A stretch of DNA of 35,046 nt from an uncultured Bacteroidales bacterium (GTDB taxonomy: Bacteria > Bacteroidota > Bacteroidia > Bacteroidales > Bacteroidaceae), in assembly GCA_902792555.1 (NCBI GenBank), contig CADAZW010000005.1:1-35046 (forward strand), given 5' to 3'. The notes under the pieces were generated by a model that saw nothing but the letters and a program-made list of their open reading frames with translations, ran no database searches and was not told the DNA's origin. The position numbers and the translations under genes were made by a program. Every line of letters starts with the position of its first letter. Position 1 is the first letter of the stretch. Positions 31,872 to 35,046 of this stretch are shown here, one piece after another.

Positions 31872-32708
31872 TTAATTCTTCTCGCCCAAGCGCTTGCAGA
31901 GTTTCCCCTTGCACAGGCAGTAAACGCCAATGGCAATCAAAGGCAGGCTCAGCAACTGACCCATATTGAGCAGCATGGAGCTTTCGTAGGACTCTTGGTT
32001 TTCTTTTAGAAATTCTATAAGGAAACGGAAGGTGAAGATGGAGGTAAGGCAAAGGCCAAAGAAGAATCCTTTGCCGACCGCAGCCTTCATCTTCTTGTAA
32101 ATCAAAATGGTAACCACGAATAACAGCGCATAGAAAAGCGCCTCGTAAAGCTGTGCCGGGTGGCGGGCAAAATTCTCGCCGTTCTTGGTAAAGATGAATC
32201 CCCACGGCATGTCGGTGGGGTTGCCAACAATCTCTGAGTTCATAAGGTTGCCCAGTCTTACAAAGGCGGCACTGAGGGGTGCCAGCACTCCCATATTGTC
32301 CAGCACCCTCATGATATTAACCTTATACTTGCGACTATAGAGCCATATGGCGGCCATCATGCCCAGCACCCCGCCATGGCTGGCCAGCCCTTCGTAGCCC
32401 ACCAGGTGCCAGGAGCCCATGGCGTCGCGCTTGATAGGTAGCACCATCTCGATGGGGTGGGAGAGCCAGTAGGCCGGCTCGTAGAAAAGGCAGTGGCCCA
32501 GGCGTGCTCCGATGAGGACACCCAGGAAGATATAGAAGAACAGTGGGTCAAACTTATCCTTACCCAGCTTCTGATCCTTGTAGAGCCACGCCATTATCAT
32601 GTAGCCGCTGAGGAAGGCCATTGCCCAGCACAGGCCATACCATCTGACATCAAATCCGAAAAGCGAGAATGCCACGGGGTCGGGATTCCAGGAGATATAT
32701 GCTAACAT
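31872..32708 (-). CDS. lgt: Phosphatidylglycerol-prolipoprotein diacylglyceryl transferase
   Basis: Lgt attaches diacylglycerol to the lipobox cysteine of prolipoproteins in the inner membrane. The 278-residue protein has about seven membrane segments. The family motifs are GHCLFYEPAYW at 71-81, the catalytic His region ASHGGVLG at 109-116, RLGNLMNSEIVGNPTD at 151-166 and RHPAQLYEA at 182-190. The canonical GRxxNFxNxE motif appears as RLGNLMNSE, a common Bacteroidota form. The gene lies upstream of mnmG. No clear promoter box is seen in the repeat-filled gap before it. Confidence 0.95.
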   Translation of the reverse strand: MLAYISWNPDPVAFSLFGFDVRWYGLCWAMAFLSGYMIMAWLYKDQKLGKDKFDPLFFYIFLGVLIGARLGHCLFYEPAYWLSHPIEMVLPIKRDAMGSWHLVGYEGLASHGGVLGMMAAIWLYSRKYKVNIMRVLDNMGVLAPLSAAFVRLGNLMNSEIVGNPTDMPWGFIFTKNGENFARHPAQLYEALFYALLFVVTILIYKKMKAAVGKGFFFGLCLTSIFTFRFLIEFLKENQESYESSMLLNMGQLLSLPLIAIGVYCLCKGKLCKRLGEKN

Positions 32709-32868
32709 TATGAGGAATTAGGAGTGAGAAATTAGAAATTAGGAATTAGAAATTAGGAATGCCGCAGGCATCGCGAGCAGTTCGCCTGTGGTCGCGCCAC
32801 GGCGCGGGCTGGCATAAAAGAGCTGCGAGAGCGAAGCGGCAATGAGGAGTTAGGAGTGAGGACTTAGG
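32709..32868. repeat. Repeat-filled gap between lgt and ychF
   Basis: The first part (to about 32758) is AATTAGGA/AGGAGTGAG purine repeats. A GC-rich block with several short inverted repeats follows (CAGGC/GCCTG). It ends in the 16-mer GAGAGCGAAGCGGCAA (32827-32842), shared with 428-443, then another AGGAGTTAGGAGTGAGG stretch. No gene is visible. Confidence 0.55.
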
Positions 32869-33980
32869 CTACACATTGAAGCGGAAGTGCATTATGTCGC
32901 CATCCTGCACCACGTAATCCTTGCCCTCAATGCCCAGCTTGCCAGCCTCGCGCACTGCTGCCTCGCTACCATATTTTATATAGTCGTCATACTTGATTAC
33001 CTCTGCGCGTATGAAGCCTTTCTCGAAGTCGGTATGTATCACGCCGGCGCACTGCGGAGCCTTCCATCCCTTGCGGTAGGTCCACGCCTTCACCTCCATG
33101 GGCCCGGCGGTAATGAACGTCTCCAGATTGAGCAGTCCATAGGCGGCCTTGATCAGGCGGTTGCATCCCGACTCCTGCAGCCCTGCGTCCTCCAGAAACA
33201 TCTGTCGCTCCTCGGGAGTTTCCAGTTCGGCAATATCCGCCTCCGTCTTGGCGGCGACGACCAGCACCTCTGCGTTTTCGTCCTTCACTGCCTCTCTCAC
33301 CCGCTCCACGTACTCATTGCCCGTGGCGGCATGAGCCTCATCCACATTGCAGACGTAAAGGACGGGCTTCATGGTCAGCAGGAAGAGGTTGCGGGCAGCC
33401 AGCTGCTGCTCCTTGCTATCGAAGGCCACGCTGCGTGCCGACCTGCCCTGGCCGAGAGCCTCCTTGTAGGCTGTCAGCACCTCGTATTCCACCTTGGCAT
33501 TTTTGTCTTTGCCTTCCTGTGCTATCTTCCAATCTTCTCGACGCGGCGTATGCGGTTCTCCACCGTCTCCAGGTCTTTTATCTGTAGCTCGGCGTCGATA
33601 ATCTCCTTGTCGCGCACGGGGTCAACGCTGCCGTCCACGTGCACCACGTTGTCGTCGTCAAAACAGCGCAGCACGTGCAGTATGGCGTCGGTCTCGCGGA
33701 TGTTGGCCAGGAACTGGTTGCCCAGTCCCTCTCCCTTGCTGGCGCCCTTCACCAGTCCCGCGATGTCGACAATCTCCACCGTAGCCGGCACCACTCGCCC
33801 CGGGTGGACAATCTCGGCCAGCCTGTTAAGCCGCTCGTCGGGCACGGTTATCACGCCCACATTAGGCTCGATGGTGCAGAACGGGAAGTTGGCAGCCTGC
33901 GCCTTAGCGTTGCTCAGGCAGTTGAAAAGGGTCGATTTGCCCACATTGGGCAAGCCGACAATTCCGCATTGCATACTCAT
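32869..33980 (-). pseudogene. ychF: Redox-regulated GTPase/ATPase YchF, frameshifted by an apparent 8-base duplication
   Basis: YchF (Obg-like ATPase, ribosome-associated) is universal and about 363-367 residues long. Here its sequence is split in two frames. The N-terminal 152 residues (33980 to stop at 33522) carry the P-loop [11 protein letters not shown] and [14 protein letters not shown]. The last 207 or so codons (up to about 33492) carry NVDEAHAA and the TGS-like domain (KAPQCAGVIHTDFEKGFIRAE in family form, ending DGDIMHFRFNV). The junction holds ATCTTC twice, 8 bases apart (33524 and 33532). Removing 8 bases gives an uninterrupted 367-residue protein reading [18 protein letters not shown]. 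The cause could be a real mutation or a sequence/assembly error. Confidence 0.9.
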
Positions 33981-34058
33981 AATTTTTATTTACAATTTTA
34001 CAAATTACTATTTACAATTTCTTTACGATTGATTTTCACTTCTCTTTTTGTTTGTCTG

Positions 34059-34091
34059 CAAAAATACTCTTTTATCGCGACATACTGCAAT
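34059..34091 (-). promoter_or_regulatory. Promoter for ychF
   Basis: The minus strand has ATTG (34091-34088), 21 bases, then TAttTTTG (34066-34059). The -7 box is a full match and the -33 box has one mismatch. The ATG at 33980 lies about 70 bases past the likely start of transcription, so the promoter of the broken gene is intact. Confidence 0.6.
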
Positions 34092-34124
34092 ATTATCAGG
34101 ATTTTTTGTTCACTTATCCGATAA

Positions 34125-34265
34125 TTGGGCGCATCTTTGCTGCAGAATAATAACCGCCAGCAGTATGAAGACAGTCCATCGGGAGGGGCTGGGGATAGGC
34201 TCATCAACGGCCAACTGCCCCCCGGCATCTATATCCACCGCGGCAGGAAGGTCGTAGTCAGATAG
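34125..34265 (+). pseudogene. Remnant of a secreted-protein C-terminal tail
   Basis: One plus-strand frame, open only from 34125 to the TAG at 34263-34265, ends in RLINGQLPPGIYIHRGRKVVVR. This is the sorting-type tail of exported Prevotella proteins (compare GIYIRNDKKVIIK at the window end). There is no plausible ATG, signal peptide or upstream domain; a stop at 34122 closes the frame. It is best read as the surviving 3' end of a deleted gene, next to array copy 3. It might instead be a chance product of tail recombination. Confidence 0.6.
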
Positions 34266-34270
34266 CAAAG

Positions 34271-34550
34271 ACGCGACAGAATTGATGCTGAGCCTGCCGA
34301 AGCTTGTGCTGAGCCCGTCGAAGCAAAATCTAATCGCGCCGAACCGAAATCTAATCGCGCCGAACCGAAATCTAATCGCGCCGAAGTTAAATCTAATCGC
34401 GCCGAAGTCAAAACTAATCGCGCCGAAACTGAACACCTCCGCGCGATTAAAAAAATTCTTCGCGCAGTTATTTCAATTGTCTGCGCAATTATTTCTATTG
34501 TCTTCGCGGTTTTTTCAATTATCCGCGAAGTCTGCGTTAACTTCCGCAAA
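34271..34550. repeat. 21-base-period CGCG array, copy 3 (longest)
   Basis: CGC occurs at 34337, 34358, 34379, 34400, 34421, 34442, 34463, 34484 and 34505, nine times running at exactly 21 bases. Left units read CCGAA.C.AAATCTAATCGCG. TAATCGCG (34415-34422), 19 bases, then CGCGATTA (34442-34449) marks the turn. The spacer (GCCGAAACTGA.CAC.TCC) is almost the same as in copy 1. Further left, two units share GCTGAGCC.G.CGAAGC (34287 and 34308, also 21 apart). Both strands stay open across the array in some frame. It lies between the remnant (+) and the small gene (-), again a convergent gap. Confidence 0.85.
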
Positions 34551-34591
34551 CTCTGCATAACTTTATCGAAGTGAAAACCATCCCCCTTCTT

Positions 34592-34617
34592 GCGTGCAAT
34601 TATTTTGCACGCTTTTT
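34592..34617 (+). terminator. Terminator hairpin after array copy 3
   Basis: An 8-bp stem (GCGTGCAA 34592-34599 with TTGCACGC 34605-34612) is followed by TTTTT. It would stop transcription coming rightward through the array. Confidence 0.65.
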
Positions 34618-34653
34618 CTTGGCCTTCTCCCTTTTTCGATTGTGCAGCTCGCA

Positions 34654-34694
34654 GAAAAAACAAAAGCGGAGGCTTCCATGGAAACCTCCGCTTT
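34654..34694 (-). terminator. Terminator for the small acidic-protein gene
   Basis: A 10-bp outer stem (34663-34672 with 34685-34694) and a 4-bp inner stem (TTCC/GGAA) are followed, on the minus strand, by TGTTTTTTC. It lies 36 bases after the stop codon at 34731. Confidence 0.8.
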
Positions 34695-34730
34695 ATGCTT
34701 GGGGAAAAGGTATCTGATTATCTTGCGTCC

Positions 34731-34883
34731 TTATAGCAAGTCGCCGAAATCTTCCACCGTTTCGTCTTCTTCATCATCATAAATATCTATCTCATCGGGT
34801 TTCGGCGAAGTGACAGTGAAGAGCGTACCCTGAGTGGGCAGTGCCACTGCCTCAATTATAGGTTTGATATATTCTTTTTTCAT
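34731..34883 (-). CDS. Small acidic protein, 50 residues, KPxIExV N-terminus
   Basis: The frame starts with ATG at 34883 and ends with TAA (34731-34733). The product begins MKKEYIKPIIEAVALP and ends in a very acidic stretch (DIYDDEEDETVEDFGDLL). Small proteins starting MKK.YIKP..EVV are very common in Bacteroidales; their role is not established to my knowledge. Some resemble secreted or processed peptides, but no signal peptide is evident here. The gene starts 27 bases after the stop of the secreted protein gene upstream on the same strand, and a strong terminator follows, so the two probably form an operon. Too short for most gene callers. Confidence 0.7.
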   Translation of the reverse strand: MKKEYIKPIIEAVALPTQGTLFTVTSPKPDEIDIYDDEEDETVEDFGDLL

Positions 34884-34910
34884 TGTTGCAATCTGTTTTT
34901 GGAGTACACA

Positions 34911-35045
34911 TTATTTAATTATCACTTTCTTGTCGTTGCGGATATAAATACCCTTGGCCGTAGGCTGGGCAAGGAGCTTCACTCCGCTGAGAGTGTACCA
35001 GCTCTGCTCTTCTGCGGCATCGTTGCTCTCAACGCTTGCCACCCG
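34911..35045 (-). CDS. C-terminal end of a secreted protein with a sorting-type tail (5' end outside window)
   Basis: Only the last 44 codons are visible, ending at the TAA at 34911-34913. The sequence WYTLSGVKLLAQPTAKGIYI, followed by RNDKKVIIK, is the classic Prevotella C-terminal tail (W/Y-x-L-x-G-x-x-L, then P-x-x-x-GIYI-x-N-x-K-K-V). Such tails are found on surface and exported proteins and fit type IX secretion. The body of the protein, and so its function, lies beyond the window. The small acidic-protein gene follows on the same strand. Confidence 0.8.
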   Translation of the reverse strand, partial: RVASVESNDAAEEQSWYTLSGVKLLAQPTAKGIYIRNDKKVIIK

Positions 35046-35046
35046 T

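Noticed and set aside
32887-34032. 381-codon open frame on the plus strand
   Set aside because: Antisense to the whole of ychF, whose two halves are clearly homologous to the family.
34313-34445. CRISPR array
   Set aside because: Units are contiguous 21-mers without unique spacers, and no cas genes are nearby.

Overview
The window comes from a Bacteroidales chromosome, most likely Prevotella or a close relative. Four things point there. Promoters follow the Bacteroidota pattern (TTTG, about 20 bases, then TAnnTTTG). Shine-Dalgarno sites are weak. The type IX secretion factor PorZ is present. Several secreted proteins end in the short C-terminal tail typical of Prevotella (GIYI..GRKVVV-like). 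No tRNA, rRNA, CRISPR array, transposase or prophage was seen. Most of the window is conserved housekeeping genes.

Layout. 1-1069: 3' end of a secreted-protein gene, then a 700-base gap with a terminator and an unusual 21-base-period repeat array. 1070-4730 (-): sodium/calcium antiporter, fused SpmA/SpmB-type membrane protein, THUMP-like methyltransferase. 4950-8850: rmuC (+), then xerD with a small unknown gene (-), then aroQ and an O-methyltransferase (+). 8992-17019 (+): a tight run of leuS, a YitT-family membrane protein, rdgB, porZ and tyrS. 17109-20447 (-): a large C10 (streptopain-like) cysteine protease with seven InlB-type repeats. 20605-22186 (+): thioesterase and dprA. 22537-23508 (-): long-chain polyprenyl diphosphate synthase. 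23600-26422 (+): polA, whose proofreading site looks destroyed. 26528-33980 (-): deoC with a histidine-rich N-terminus, dtd, uvrC, a near-perfect parS site, mnmG, lgt and a frameshifted ychF. 33981-35046: remnant of a secreted-protein tail, the third repeat array, a 50-residue acidic protein and the end of another secreted protein.

Genome-maintenance functions are well represented (rmuC, xerD, rdgB, dprA, polA, uvrC, parS), as are translation functions (leuS, tyrS, mnmG, dtd, ychF). PorZ and the C-terminal tails at both ends of the window and on the protease fit a working type IX export route. The parS beside mnmG suggests the origin-proximal half of the chromosome, but no oriC or parAB is visible.

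The most unusual signal is a three-copy family of intergenic arrays (about 726-933, 22320-22458 and 34271-34550). In each, a CGC/CGCG core recurs every 21 bases. In each, an 8-base core (TAATCGCG, or TAAACGCG in the second copy) faces its exact reverse complement across a spacer of exactly 19 bases. When the direct units change, the inverted partner changes to match. All three lie in gaps between convergent 3' ends. I know of no described element with this architecture.
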